From Eunapius fragilis (taxonomy: Eukaryota; Porifera; Demospongiae; Spongillida; Spongillidae): 64,000 bases of DNA. Numbering within the stretch: the stretch's first letter is position 1; every line of letters starts with the position of its first letter. The stretch is from assembly GCA_963681505.1 (NCBI GenBank), contig OY811976.1:9962845-10026844 (forward strand), written 5' to 3'. The position numbers and the translations under genes are program-made. Positions 32,276-45,294 of the stretch are shown here, one piece after another. The notes beneath the pieces are model-generated. The model made no database searches. It was given only the letters and a program-made list of their open reading frames with translations, and was not told where the DNA came from.

Positions 32276-35200
32276 TCATGTACAAACTGGTTGGTTCTTG
32301 AAGGTTAACATCCTTGCAAAGAACCCGCCAACCACAGGCCTTGCTACGAAGCCCGATATGTAGCAGTTCTCAGTGAAGTACCTGGTACAGAACATTCACC
32401 AATGACAATACGATTAAATGGCTATTTCAGACTGACCAATCAGTAAGTGGAGCTCGACTCTTTGTATGGCTTGCAAAGTAATATACCTTGTTTGTAATTG
32501 TCTGAAACTGGAGCAGAGTAATATAGAGAGGGGTTAAGTTTAGAAGGGTTAAGAGGAGTTAAGGGCAAGGTTAGAGGGGTTAAGGACAAGGTCAGAGGTT
32601 AAGAGTAAGGCTAGAGGTTAAGGGCAAGGTAAAAGGAGTTAGGGCAAGGTTAGAGGGGTTAAGGGCAAGGTTAGAGGGGTTAAGGGCAAGGTAAAAGGAG
32701 TTAAGGGCAAGGTTAGAGGGGTTAAGGGCAAGGTTAGAGGGGTTAAGGGCAAGGTTAAAGCAACATACATGTGTTTCATTGCCCATGGCAGCTGCCCACA
32801 TTTCCCAGTCAATCTTGGTGAAGTTGCTAGGTCCATCCAGATCAACACCACACCTGCGCATGTGCGAGTCGTACCATGCACCCTCAGCACAGAAGACCTC
32901 ATCAGGGAAGAGGTCCTTTATACCTAGGATGCGCTGAAGACAAGAGCATGACAGTTAACCCATGGACATGTACACATGTACACAAACATGTACACATGTA
33001 CACATGTACACAAACATGTACACATGTACACATGTACACATGTACACAAACATGTACACATGTACACAAACATGTACACATGTACACAAACATGTACACA
33101 TGTACACAAACATGTACACATGTACACAAACATGTACACATGTACACAAACATGTACACAAGCACACATGTACACAACATATACACAAACATGTACACAT
33201 CTAAACACATGTACACAATAAGGCTTACTAGGCATGCAGGCACACACATATACATGCCCGCCACACCCAGATACAAACCACACCCACCTGATACACAAGG
33301 TTGTACTTAATCGACCATCCATTGTGCTTGAAGTTCAGCCTGTAGTGTGGAGCCAGACCATCTGTGTTCTGGAGCACAAACCCACCCAAGACCAGCAGGT
33401 CATCAAACCAGAGACCAGAAGGTCGCCTAGGTTACTTACTATGCCATTGTCCATCCACCATTTGACATAGAACTGTGCACGTGACATGAACGAAGCCGCC
33501 TCCAGAGCATCACCTTTGACATCCAGCAGATAGCTCAGGGCAGCCATACCAACAATGCCCTGTTGGGGGGTAACACTATTGCAACGCACCCCCCAACCCT
33601 TGAAGCACTTTACACCCTCCCACCCAACCCTTGAAGCACTTAACACCCTCCCACCCAACCCTTGAAGCACTTTACACCCTCCCACTCAACCCTTGAAGCA
33701 CTTTACACCCCTCCCACCCAACCCTTGCAGCACTTTACACCCCTCCCACCCAACCCTTGCAGCACTTTACACCCCTCCCACCCAACCCTTGCAGCACTTT
33801 ACACCCCTCCCACTCAACCCTTGAAGCACTTTACACCCAGACCCTTGCTACCATGAGTTCTGACCACATCCCTATTTATGCAATACCTTGGCCCCCAGGT
33901 TGACGTTGTGTTTCAGAACACCTCTGAAGTCGTCAGTACACACCTGCTGTTCAGGGTCAGGAAGGTTAGACATCAGGTAGTTGCCCCACTGAACCAATAG
34001 GTGCCTTTGGTATGTGTGCAAGAAGGATGCAACAAGATGAGTGACCACACAAATGGCAATGCTGCCCTCAACCCCTCCTCCCCCCTCCTCTCCTCCCCCA
34101 CATACCAATATGGCTTCAGCCAGGTAATGTTTTGCGACTGGCGCTGTACAATAGCAGCAATCATTAGCAGCTGCAAAAGGAATACAGTGACCATGGTTAG
34201 TGAGGGAAGAGGATCAGTGAGGAAAGAGGATCAGTGAGGGAAGAGGATCAGTGAGGGAAGAGGATCAGTGAGGGAAGGGGATCAGTAAGGGAAGAGGATC
34301 AGTGAGGGAAGAGGATCAGTGATGGAAGAGGATCAGTGAGGGAAGAGGATCAGTGAGGGAAGGGGATCAGTAAGGGAAGAGGATCAGTGAGGGAAGAGGA
34401 TCAGTGATGGAAGAGGATCAGTGATGGAAGAGGATCAGTGAGGAAAGAGGATCAGTGAGGGAAGAGGATCAGTGAGGGAAGAGGATCAGTGAGGGAAGAG
34501 GATCAGTGAGGGAAGGGGATCAGTAAGGGAAGAGGATCAGTGAGAGAAGAGGATCAGTGAGGGAAGAGGATCAGTGAGGAAAGAAGATCAGTGAGGGAAG
34601 AGGATCAGTGAGGGAAGAAGATCAGTGAGAGAAGAGGATCAGTAAGGGAAGAGGATCAGTGAGGGAAGAGGGGATATGGCAAACCAAGTTAGCAGTTTCC
34701 TCAATTGGCATGTTTTCCTGTCTGCTTGGGTCTAGGTCACATACTGCAAAGGAAAGGAGAAATGAGAGGCATGCACACACCCACATGGCAAAGGCACACT
34801 CACTGGGCCAGTATCCCAGGTGATGAGGAGCAAATACGTAAGTGTAGTTAACTTTCAAACCATATTTGTATGTCTGGTTATTGGCGTAATCAAGGACTGG
34901 TAGAATCATTAGGCGAAGGATCTCTGGATCAGACCACAGGAACTGGGGGGATGCTGGGAAGGTAACGTCAACCTGAAGAGAAACGTGAAGAGGAGGGTTG
35001 AACACGAGGAGAGGCTTAAATGTATACAATATTGGGAGGAGAGGGTTAATGGTGATATACCCCATTGTAGGTCAGGACTTGTGGCAAATAGCCAGCAGTT
35101 GCTACAAACATATGTAGGAATGCTGCTTACGTTTTAGGAATGAAATGGTAATTTAATAATTTTAAAGACCTAAATATAAAACTAGGCCTCTGGCTTGATA

Positions 35201-38200
35201 TAGTAGGGGGGTGTGTGGTTAACGGAGGACAAAGGCTGTACGTCTGTATATTGATGCAAACATCAAAAATTTTAAATATTACATACATAATTACGTAATC
35301 CTAAACCTTACATTAATTGCACGTGGGGGAAAACTGGACCTTGTCTCCCTCACAAAAGATACCTGTTTGGTCTCCACACCGAACACCGAAGCACTACAAT
35401 TAACATGCCACACCCACCGTGCTGACACACCCACAGCTGGATACATGCCACACCCACTGTGCTGACACACCCACAGCTGGATACATGCCACACCCACCGT
35501 GCTGACACACCCACAGCTGGATATCTCTTTGAGGAAGATCCAAGAGGTATTCAGTATAGGGTTATAGACAGACTGTAGGGCACCAAGGGTTTGCCTGGGG
35601 AGGAGGTAACAATAACAAGCAGTTAATTAACTGGTAACACATGTAGGTACCAAAAAAACCTCAATTTGGCATAGGAAGAGATTAAAGCTATCTTAATATT
35701 AAATTCATTCACTGATGAAAACATATTCAAAAAGCCCTACCAAAGCAAGCACCACTAAATGCTACCCTTTTTAAGATAATGCTACTACTAATGCTTTCAT
35801 TACTTTATATGTCTACATTGTCAACGTGAAACACATGGGCGCAATTAGCAATTAATAAATTGGCTGCAGCAATAAATGAAGCTGGTTAGCATCATGTGCA
35901 AAAACACACACCCAATTAGTACTTAAAGGATCCACACGCACACACACACACACATACACACCATGTACCTCCATGCCAATGAAGCAATTGAAGTGTAGTT
36001 GGCTCCGCCTACTGCATACAACTCATTAACAATTCCATTATCAAGCTCATCACACACCTACATAGGTGGATTGAAGTGGGAAGAGACATTGGCCCATTAA
36101 TGAGACCAAAGATTTTTAAGTTCTACATATATCTCTCTAAATGTAAACTTGTACTGACCAATCAGCTTTCTTCCTTCCCCTCCAATCTCCCCTCCCTTAC
36201 ACCCTCCCTCTTTCCCTCCCTCTCTCTCTCCCTTCCTCCCTCCCTCCCTCCCTGTCTCCCTCCCTCCCTCCTTTCCTCCCTCTCTCACCAGTTTCATGGT
36301 GGAATAAGGTGCAGCCTGCAGTAGAGTAGACACATTGTTGAAGTAATGCTTCCAGAGGGCAACCATGGGTGTTCCAAAGAAGTTGACTGCTTGCAAGTGA
36401 TCATAGATCACCGTGACATAGGTGGAGACAGGTGCCTTCACCATGCCCAGATCCCAGCTGGCTGCGATGACAACCGATTGGTCCACACGACCCTGGAGCG
36501 AGTCAGCTGATCCATCGGCATTGGGAACAGGTAGACCACTCATGAAGTAGGCACGAGACCTTGTAGCATAGAAGATTCCAGAGCTAGTGCCACTGGACTG
36601 TGGGACAGCCACGTACAGGTACCCTGGTGATGGGGGGTGTGGCAGGAAACATTAGAGGTGTGGCATATGACACAAAAATAAGGTGAAAGGTTTATAAATG
36701 CACAAGACGATATAATCTAATTGATGCCCACAACATACCCCAATTTATCCTGTCACTTGTACCACTCAGTACATTCTAAAATGAGAAAGAAACCATCACC
36801 TCACATGACACCACTAACACTTACACCCCACATGACACCACAAGCACTTACACCCCACATGACACCACTAACACTTACACCCCACATGACACCACAAGCA
36901 CTTACACCCCACATGACACCAGTAACACTTACACCCCACATGACACCACAAGCACTTACACCTCACAAGACACCACTAACACTTACACCCCACATGACAC
37001 CACAAGCACTTACACCCCACATGACACCACTAACACTTACACCCCACATGACACCACTAGCACTTACACCCCACATGACACCAGTAACACTTACACCTCA
37101 CATGACACCACTAACACTTACACCCCACATGACACCACTAGCACTTACACCCCACATGACACCAGTAACACTTACACCTCACATGACACCACTAACACTT
37201 ACACCCCACATGACACCACAAGCACTTACACCCCACATGACACCACTAACACTTACACCTCACATGACACCACTAACACTTACACCCCACATGACACCAC
37301 AAGCACTTACACCCCACATGACACCACTAACACTTACACCCCACATGACACCACAAGCACTTACACCCCACATGACACCAGTAACACTTACACCCCACAT
37401 GACACCACTAGCACTTACACCCCACATGACACCAGTAACACTTACACCCCACATGACACCACAAGCACTTACACCCCACATGACACCACAAGCACTTACA
37501 CCCCACATGACACCAGTAACACTTACACCCCACATGACACCACTAGCACTTACACCCCACATGACACCACTAGCACTTACACCCCACATGACACCACCAG
37601 CACTTACACCCCACATGACACCACCAGCACTTACACACCACATGACACCACTAGCACTTACACACCATGACACCACTAGCACTAACACCCACCTGTTGAA
37701 GATTGCCCAAGTTGTGATATGTAGTACCGTTGACAACAACAGTGGCCCCTCCCACCTGTGTACCATCGTTGTTAACTGTCGCCTAAAAAGACACAATGAA
37801 CGGTCAGTGAGCAGGGGGAGGGGCAGGTTGACCACACCCACCTCTGCAGTCATGTCGAAATAGATCTGCACGTGGTGAGCTTCAGTGTCAATGGACTCCA
37901 CTTCAAAGGTGATGTAGGTGAGGGGGAGGGCGTGAAGACTCCAGGTGCCAACGGAGAAGATGTGGCCAAACGCTGGTGTGGTGAACTGTGTGGGTGGTGC
38001 ATGGGCGTGGCATGTGGGTGGTGTATGGGCGTGGCATGTGGGTGGTGTATGGGTGTGGCATGTGGGTGTGGTGCGTGGATGTGTGATGCTGTGCAGTGTG
38101 TTGATACGATGACACACTCACGGTCACAGTCAGTTGTATGCCTCCTCTCTGGAAGACATAGATCGTCTGGGTGGGGTACACCTGCACAAACACCAGATCC

Positions 38201-39723
38201 ATGTAATGTGATGTCAGGTGATGTCAGGTGATGTAATGTGATGTCAGGTGATGTCATGTGATGCAACAACTTACAGTCATCTTGACTTGTTTCATTGTCA
38301 GCGGAGGGTAGTCGTAGTTGAAGCCGGTATCATAGTCATCTTTGCCCATGAACCTGTGTCCCCAAACCAGTTTATATCACACCCCATATCCCTTAACCCC
38401 TAATCCCTAAAGTGATACAAATTTTCAACTGGCCATGCAGTCGGAACAGTTTGCTTCAAATTTAAAATGGTGCTCGATAATAAAACATGACAGCAAGAGT
38501 TTGCTCATATTAAAACAGCATGCACTTTCCAGAGAACATTTAGTTAATATAACTAAGTTAATATAACTAAGTTAACATGTTCGTTTATTAATATGATGAC
38601 CTCGAGTTCAGAGGTCGATGATGAACTCGAGGTCACCATATTAATAAACGAACATGTGGTCCAGAGAGTTTTGTTAAACTGAGAGACTTTCCCCAACCCC
38701 CTGCTCCCTAATCCCTCCCCTACAATTCATATGAGGTGATTCTACTTCATTTGTGTGTGTGTGTGTGTGCGTGTGCGTGTGTATGCATGTGTGTATGTGT
38801 GTGTGCATGTGTGTATGCATGTGTGTATGTGTGTGTGCGTGTGTGTGTGCATGTGTGTGTGTGTGTGTGTGTGTGCTGTGCATGCAGTAGGGTATTGTCC
38901 TTTTTGGCTGACCTCAGGACACACTGGTACAATGCCCTGTTTGCCTAATTAATAGCATATCAATAGGCAGGTGCTCCAGTGATTAACTTAAGCAACTACG
39001 TTGCATCATACAACTTCAGCGGAACATTAAAATACTAGGGTTTTGCATAAATACATACTGGTGTGTGCACAACACGTTGCCCAGTGTGTATGGTCGCCTT
39101 AACACCAGCTTAGCTGTTATCATTTAAATATAGGCCATACCTTCCTCCCCCCAAATAGATTTCCCGCACCACCTCCTTGTCCGGGATCCGCCACTGCTAA
39201 TCACCATCGCCCCTCCTCCCCCCCCCCCCCCCCCCCCAGGGTCGCCCGCTTACCTGAAGAGCCTCTGGCCCACTCTAATCATCCCGGTCATGCAGTTCAC
39301 GGCACCCGTCCAGTGACGTGTACAGTCGTCATACAGATGGTCGTTGTTGGACCAGATGCTGAGGAAAAAACCAGAGAGAACGTAAAACATGTAACATCAC
39401 GTGCAACGAAGGCGCGTAGGCCACACAAGATAACTAGAGGGTCCAGAGGTCGTCAGGTACAACAGAGCTCTACCACACGTTGGATAAGGTGATGCGGGTA
39501 GTATGTTACTACCTCGGCATAACTGAGGAATAATTAGCGCTGCGCCCATACGCCCCAAGCCTCACCTGGTATAGGGGTCTTGCACTATCAGCGGGACTGA
39601 TGGCGGGCGGAATTCGGCCTGCAGCCGAGGGTCTGGATTGGGGTCCACGTAGTCAGGATCTATCCATCCCTGCACGGAGAACAGTTCCGCTGCTAACAGC
39701 ACCAACAGCGCCACGAATGCCAT
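32276..39723 (-). CDS. Secreted glutaminase A-like protein (DUF4965/DUF5127 family), copy C, complete
   Basis: Eighteen exons: 39566-39723, 39254-39358, 38275-38353, 38122-38181, 37842-37985, 37693-37782, 36289-36623, 35969-36057, 35498-35594, 34804-34972, 34685-34743, 34106-34170, 33887-34004, 33440-33559, 33288-33368, 32769-32933, 32437-32507, 32276-32381 (TGA); about 700 residues, near the usual length of fungal GtaA. It starts with a signal peptide (MAFVALLVLLAAELFSVQG). Motifs: FRPPSVPLIVQDPYTSIWS, GYLYVAVPQ, CDELDNGIVNELYAVGG, RQTLGALQSVYN, VDVTFPASPQFLWSDPEIL, APHHLGYWP, ENMPIEETANL, NGWSIKYNLVYQ, TKIDWEMWAAAM and GFVARPVVGGFFARM. The family hydrolyses glutamine extracellularly in fungi and bacteria; the animal role is an inference. 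The exon 6/7 junction is uncertain: phase is kept by donor GTGG/GTGTTA or by starting exon 7 at SSGTSSG. Confidence 0.9.
32535..32757. repeat. 21 bp minisatellite (GGTTAAGGGCAAGGTTAGAG), short allele in copy C
   Basis: About 10 units, some with AAAAGGAG variants, in the penultimate-but-one intron (between exons 16 and 17) of glutaminase C. The equivalent intron of copy D holds about 33 units (41662-42367). Confidence 0.95.
32958..33215. repeat. (CATGTACA)-type array in glutaminase C
   Basis: About 250 bases of ACACATGTACACAAACATGT, self-complementary in part (ACATGT, TGTACA), in the intron between exons 15 and 16. Copy D has only about 60 bases of it (42585-42650). Open frames of 80-140 codons in all directions are artefacts. 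Confidence 0.95.
33592..33848. repeat. 31-32 bp minisatellite (CCAACCCTTGAAGCACTTTA)
   Basis: Eight units in the intron between exons 13 and 14 of glutaminase C, with GAAGCAC/GCAGCAC and CCTCCC/CCCCTCCC variants. Copy D has about seven units (43020-43255). Confidence 0.94.
34196..34673. repeat. 17 bp minisatellite (GAGGGAAGAGGATCAGT)
   Basis: About 28 units in the intron between exons 11 and 12 of glutaminase C; about 16 in copy D (43605-43872). The block order of variants (ggaaggggatcagtaag) repeats, suggesting multi-unit duplications. Confidence 0.96.
35405..35522 (-). repeat. Triplicated 40 bp exon 9 donor junction in glutaminase C
   Basis: On the sense strand the unit is CTGTGGGTGTGTCAGCACG/G followed by TGGGTGTGGCATGTATCCAG, i.e. 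the last coding bases (C-G-C-V-S-T) plus the donor. Three copies occur here and two in copy D (44633-44710). Only the first junction (35497/35498) continues from the frame SWIFLKEISS. Confidence 0.9.
36795..37690. repeat. 27 bp minisatellite (CCCCACATGACACCACTAAC) in glutaminase C intron 6
   Basis: About 33 units with CTAAC/CAAGC/GTAAC/CTAGC variants in a regular alternating order. Because 27 is a multiple of three, a 380-codon plus-strand frame exists; it is not a gene. Copy D has a more degenerate array of about 22 units (46375-46976). Confidence 0.96.
38575..38658. repeat. Near-perfect 84 bp palindrome in intron 2 of glutaminase C
   Basis: ACATGTTCGTTTATTAATAT plus GATGACCTCGAGTTCA is mirrored, after a loop of about 10 bases, by TGAACTCGAGGTCACCATAT plus TAATAAACGAACATGT. 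Arms are about 37 bp with one or two mismatches. Nothing similar is present in the corresponding intron of copy D, so it is a post-duplication insertion or was lost there. Confidence 0.9.
38752..38876. repeat. (GT)n/(GCAT)-rich microsatellite
   Basis: TG repeats interrupted by GCATG and GTATG in intron 2 of glutaminase C; the homologous run in copy D is longer (48000-48252). The intron 38354-39253 also has a 20-base C-tract at 39218-39237 close to the donor of exon 2. Confidence 0.95.
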
Positions 39724-40610
39724 GTTTGTTTTATGTTTTATGCAATCACATGACCCACAAAAAAAATTCATACGATCATCATGCTCTCGTTCCCAGACCC
39801 CCCGTGGCGTCGTTTACGATGACATGCTGGTCTTGGATGTTAACTTTTTTTTCAGATGGAGAAGATTTCTTTCTTATTCATATAGCAATTCCGGAATGGA
39901 AAACATAGGGATGTAGGCACTAAGACAGTGCCTGAAACAAACGAAATTAATGTCATTTTAAAATGTCATCATGCAGTTCGAGGTAAGATAGGCCCAATCA
40001 TTGTTAGGACTAGGGCCCGTATTAGGTCTTGATGCAACAAAGTGCCAACTGCAAAGCTTGAGTCACTTCAGCAAGTTCCCATATGTGATGAAAATGGTCT
40101 AATGTACCCCATTTCGAAATTCTTTCTTATTGACTTCTGCACCAAGTTTGTGTCTCGTGTGCAGAATGGCCTCCAAGGTGCTCTCTATTTGGACCTCCAA
40201 GGTGCTCTCTATTTGGACCTCCAAGGTGCTCTCTCTCTCTCTGGACCCTCAAGTCGCTGTACTCCCCATGTCAGAATGAGGCTGAGCCAGCCATAAAGAT
40301 CCGCTGTAACCTTGCCTTTAGGCAGAGAAGCACTGACCGACATATTGAGCTGTGTACATTTCCCTTCTGGCAACTGGGGGCAGAGCGGCACATGCACAGC
40401 ACATTCTCCAATTTGACCTCTCGTCTTTGCTTTCTAATTACAGCATTAACGCATTCTTGCGGAAGATAATATTATTCATACATGACGTAGCTGCATTCCT
40501 TCCGACGTTGGAATGTAAGTATTATGTAATAGCTGGACAGAACTTTCACGTAGCGGTGATGTAATCCATCCGCAGCTGTTGGGAATCTGGGTCTGGGTAC
40601 GAGACTATCC
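39724..40610. other. Upstream region of glutaminase C
   Basis: Shared with the region upstream of copy D (52172-53340) apart from an inverted segment at about 40345-40435. Contains two to three units of a 25 bp repeat (CTCTATTTGGACCTCCAAGG) at 40177-40245. No exon is supported. The promoter of copy C must be here. Confidence 0.55.
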
Positions 40611-40948
40611 TGGAGTACGTTCGCTTTGTAAAGGAGGATTCATGAACGAGCACCTTCGAGGGAGCTATCTAGTTGGGCGTGGCTTCAAGCCTATACCAGG
40701 GGTTTGTTCTGCAGGGATTGCAACGTTAAACTCGGTTCATTGGTAGGCAGCTGTTTAATTCTCGTCACGTAACCTTACCTACTATAATGAAATAACACAA
40801 AGATATTCACGAAGGTGTTTCTCTCGTCCCCAGTCCATCATAACACATGCAAATAAGCATATAAGGGCATGCACACTATGTAACTAGACATTTAATTAAA
40901 ATATTTCTTTAAATATATACATTTTTCAATGTCAAGTGCCCAGTCCTT

Positions 40949-41351
40949 AAATTTGCAATCACCCAACCCCATGCTGCTTATGCTGCCTTTACACATGGAT
41001 TCACAAGCAAATGGACCTACTTAACCAGAGTTGTTCCCAACGTCAGTGATCTTTTTGCACCATTAGAAGCCATCATCAGACAAATATTCTTACCCTCTGT
41101 TACAGGTCAAAGTTCACTCAGTGACAGCGAACGTGAACTATTAGCACTACCTGTTCGGCTAGGTGGGTTAGGAATCGTCAACCCAACAAAACATCAATTG
41201 ACCTTGCAATTTCAGACAGCAAGGTCAATCTCTCGGGGCTGTGTAAAACTCTTTCAACTTGATACTTCATTAATTTTCTTATTCATTTATTGTTTTCTTA
41301 TTTTATTATATAATGTTTTTAAAAAAAGGGTATTGTTCAGCGCAAAAAAAA
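40949..41351 (+). mobile_element. Short retroelement fragment (3' end of a reverse-transcriptase ORF), probably non-LTR
   Basis: Translation in plus frame gives AAYAAFTHGFTSKWTYLTRV, then SLSDSERELLALPVRLGGLG and IVNPTK. I recall this pattern from the C-terminal part of reverse-transcriptase proteins common in cnidarian and sponge genomes. It is followed by an AT-rich tail ending in a run of nine A. Flanks repeat AGTCCTT (40942-40948 and 41352-41358), a target-site duplication. It is absent from the paralogous site near 32250, so it inserted after the gene duplication. It is a fossil fragment; family assignment is tentative. Confidence 0.7.
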
Positions 41352-41661
41352 AGTCCTTCATGTACAAGTGCCCAGTCCTGCATGTACAAGTGCCCAGTCC
41401 TTCATGTACAAACTGGTTGGTTCTTGAAGGTTAACATCCTTGCAAAGAACCCACCAACCACAGGCCTTGCTACGAAGCCCGATATGTAGCAGTTCTCAGT
41501 GAAGTACCTGGTACAGAACATTCACCAATGACAATACGATTAAATGGCTATTTCAGACTGACCAATCAGTAAGTGGAGCTCGACTCTTTGTATGGCTTGC
41601 AAAGTAATATACCTTGTTTGTAATTGTCTGAAACTGGAGAACAGAGTAATATAGAGAGGGG

Positions 41662-42367
41662 TTAAGTTTACAAGGGTTAAGAGGAGTTAAGGGCAAGGTT
41701 AGAGGGGTTAAGGGCAAGGTCAGAGGGTTAAGAGTAAGGTTAGAGGAGTTAAGAGTAAGGTTAGAGGGGTTAAGGGCAAGGTTAGAGGGGTTAAGAGCAA
41801 GGTTAGAGGGGTTAAGAGCAAGGTTAGAGGGGTTAAGGGCAAGGTTAGAGGGGTTAAGGGCAAGGTTAGAGGGGTTAAGAGCAAGGTTAGAGGGGTTAAG
41901 GGCAAGGTTAGAGGGGTTAAGGGCAAGGTTAGAGGGGTTAAGAGCAAGGTTAGAGGGTTAAGGGCAAGGTTAGAGGGGTTAAGGGCAAGGTTAGAGGGGT
42001 TAAGAGCAAGGTTAGAGGGGTTAAGGGCAAGGTTAGAGGGGTTAAGGGCAAGGTTAGAGGGGTTAAGAGCAAGGTTAGAGGGGTTAAGGGCAAGGTTAGA
42101 GGGGTTAAGAGCAAGGTTAGAGGGGTTAAGAGCAAGGTTAGAGGGTTAAGGGCAAGGTTAGAGGGGTTAAGGGCAAGGTTAGAGGGGTTAAGGGCAAGGT
42201 TAGAGGGGTTAAGGGCAAGGTTAGAGGGGTTAAGGGCAAGGTTAGAGGGGTTAAGGGCAAGGTTAGAGGGGTTAAGGGCAAGGTTAGAGGGGTTAAGAGC
42301 AAGGTTAGAGGGGTTAAGGGCAAGGTTAGAGGGGTTAAGGGCAAGGTTAGAGGGGTTAAGGGCAAGG
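41662..42367. repeat. 21 bp minisatellite, expanded allele in copy D
   Basis: About 33 units of GGTTAAGGGCAAGGTTAGAG, with GGGC/GAGC variants forming multi-unit patterns. The homologue of 32535-32757, about three times longer. Confidence 0.96.
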
Positions 42368-43604
42368 TTAAAGCAACATACATGTGTTTCGTTGCCCATG
42401 GCAGCTGCCCACATCTCCCAGTCAATCTTGGTGAAGTTGCTAGGTCCATCCAGATCAACACCACACCTGCGCATGTGCGAGTCGTACCATGCACCCTCAG
42501 CACAGAAGACCTCATCAGGGAAGAGGTCCTTTATACCTAGGATGCGCTGAAGACAAGAGCATGACAGTTAACCCATGAACATGTACACGTGTACACAAAC
42601 ATGTACACATGTACACAAACATGTACACATCTGAACACATGTACACAATAAGGCTTACTAGGCATGCAGACACACACACACACACATGCCCACCACACCC
42701 AGATACAAACCACACCCACCTGATACACAAGGTTGTACTTAATCGACCATCCATTGTGCTTGAAGTTCAGCCTGTAGTGCGGAGCCAGACCATCTGTGTT
42801 CTGGAGCACAAACCCACCCAAGACCAGCAGGTCATCACACCAGAGACCAGTAGGTCGCCTAGGTTACTTACTATGCCATTGTCCATCCACCATTTGACAT
42901 AGAACTGTGCACGTGACATGAACGAAGCCGCCTCCAGAGCATCACCTTTGACATCCAGCAGATAGCTCAGGGCAGCCATACCAACAATGCCCTGTTTGGG
43001 GGGTAACACTATTGCAACGCACCCCCCAACCCTTGAAGCACTTTACACCCTCCCACCCAACCCTTGCAGCACTTTTACACCCTCCCACCCAACCCTTGAA
43101 GCACTTTACACCCTCCCACACAACCCTTGCAGCACTTTACACCCTCCCACACAACCCTTGCAGCACTTTACACCCTCCCACCCAACACTTGAAGCACTTT
43201 ACACCCTCCCACACAACCCTTGCAGCACTTTACACCCCTCCCACCCAACCCTTGCTACCATGAGTTCTGACCACACCCCTATTTATGCAATACCTTGGCC
43301 CCCAGGTTGACGTTGTGTTTCAGAACACCTCTGAAGTCGTCAGTACACACCTGCTGTTCAGGGTCAGGAAGGTTAGACATCAGGTAGTTGCCCCACTGAA
43401 CCAATAGGTGCCTTTGGTATGTGTGCAAGAAGGATGCAACAAGATGAGTGACCACACAAATGGCAATGCTGCCCTCAACCCCTCCTCCCCCTCCTCTCCT
43501 CCCCCACATACCAATATGGCTTCAGCCAGGTAATGTTTTGCGACTGGCGCTGTACAATAGCAGCAATCATTAGCAGCTGCAAAAGGAATACAGTGACCAT
43601 GGTT

Positions 43605-43872
43605 AGTGAGGGAAGAGGATCAGTGAGATAAGAGGATCAGTAAGGGAAGAGGATCAGTGAGGGAAAAGGATCAGTGAGGGAAGGGGATCAGTGAGGGAAG
43701 AGGATCAGTGAGGGAAGAGGATCAGTGAGGGAAGAGGATCAGTGAGGGAAGAGGATCAGTGAGGGAAGAGGATCAGTGAGGAAAGAAGATCAGTGAGGGA
43801 AGAGGATCAGTGAGGGAAGAAGATCAGTGAGAGAAGAGGATCAGTGAGGGAAGAGGATTAGTGAGGGAAGAG
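43605..43872. repeat. 17 bp minisatellite in copy D (shorter allele)
   Basis: About 16 units of GAGGGAAGAGGATCAGT against about 28 in copy C, so not every array grew in copy D. Confidence 0.95.
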
Positions 43873-45129
43873 GGAATATGGCAAACCAAGTTAGCAGTTT
43901 CCTCAATTGGCATGTTTTCCTGTCTGCTTGGGTCTAGGTCACATACTGCAAAGGAACGGAGAAATGAGAGGGATGCACACACCCACATGGCAAAGGCACA
44001 CTCACTGGGCCAGTATCCCAGGTGATGAGGAGCAAATACGTAAGTGTAGTTAACTTTCAAACCATATTTGTATGTCTGGTTATTGGCGTAATCAAGGACT
44101 GGTAGAATCATTAGGCGAAGGATCTCTGGATCAGACCACAGGAGCTGGGGGGATGCTGGGAAGGTAACGTCAACCTGAAGAGAAACGTGAAGAGGAAGAT
44201 TGAACACGAGGAGAGGTTTAAATGTATACAATATTGGGAGGAGAGGGTTAATGGTGATATACCCCATTGTAGGTCAGGACTTGTGGCAAATAGCCAGCAG
44301 TTGCTACAAACATATGTAGGAATGCTGCTTACGTTTTAGGAATGAAATGGTAATTTAATAATTTTAAAGACCTAAATATAAAACTAGGCCTCTGGCTTGA
44401 TAAAGCAGGGGGGTGTGGTTAACGTTGAAGTAAAGGCCGCACAGAGGTCTTTAAAAACACAAAGGCTGTATGCAAACATCTAAAATTTAAATATTACTTA
44501 TATAATTATGTAATCCTAAGCCTTTACATTCACACGAGGGCAAAACTGGACCTATGGCTTGTCCCCTTCACAAAAGATACCTGTTTGAGATATTCTGGTC
44601 TCCACACCGAACACCGAAGCACTACAATTAACATGCCACACCCACTGTGCTGACACACCCACAGCTGGATACATGCCACACCCACCGTGCTGACACACCC
44701 ACAGCTGGATATCTCTTTGAGGAAGATCCAAGAGGTATTCAGTATAGGATTATAGACAGACTGAAGGGCACCAAGGGTTTGCCTGGGGAGGAGGTAACAA
44801 TAACAAGCAGTTAATTAACTGGTAACACATGTAGGTACCAAAAAAACCTCAATTTGGCATAGGAAGAGATTAAAGCTATCTTAATATTAAATTCATTCAA
44901 CTGATGAAAACATATTCAAAAAGCCCTACCAAAGCAAGCACCGCTAAATGCTACCCTTTTTAAGATAATGCTACTACTAATGCTTTCATTACTTTATATG
45001 TCTACATTGTCAACGTGAAACACATGGGCGCAATAAATATAGTTGCAATTAATAAATTGGCTGCAGTAATATACTCCCCAACAGCTGGTAGCATCATGTG
45101 CAAAAAGCACACACCCAATTAGTACTTAA

Positions 45130-45133
45130 AGGG

Positions 45134-45210
<77 letters not shown>

Positions 45211-45294
45211 CACACACACATACACACGCAAGCACACACACACACACACATGCACACACACACACACATGCACACACACACACACACACACACC
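45130..45294. repeat. (CA)n microsatellite next to exon 8 donor of copy D
   Basis: About 165 bases of CA with sparse TGCA/CGCA interruptions, ending six bases from the donor GTACATGG of exon 45301-45389. In copy C the same place has only about 25 bases of CA. Confidence 0.96.

Noticed and set aside
36721-37863. 380-codon plus-strand frame (TPHMTPLTL repeats)
   Set aside because: A 27 bp intronic array antisense to the glutaminase gene. The frame is open because the unit length is a multiple of three. Paralogous copy D does not preserve it.
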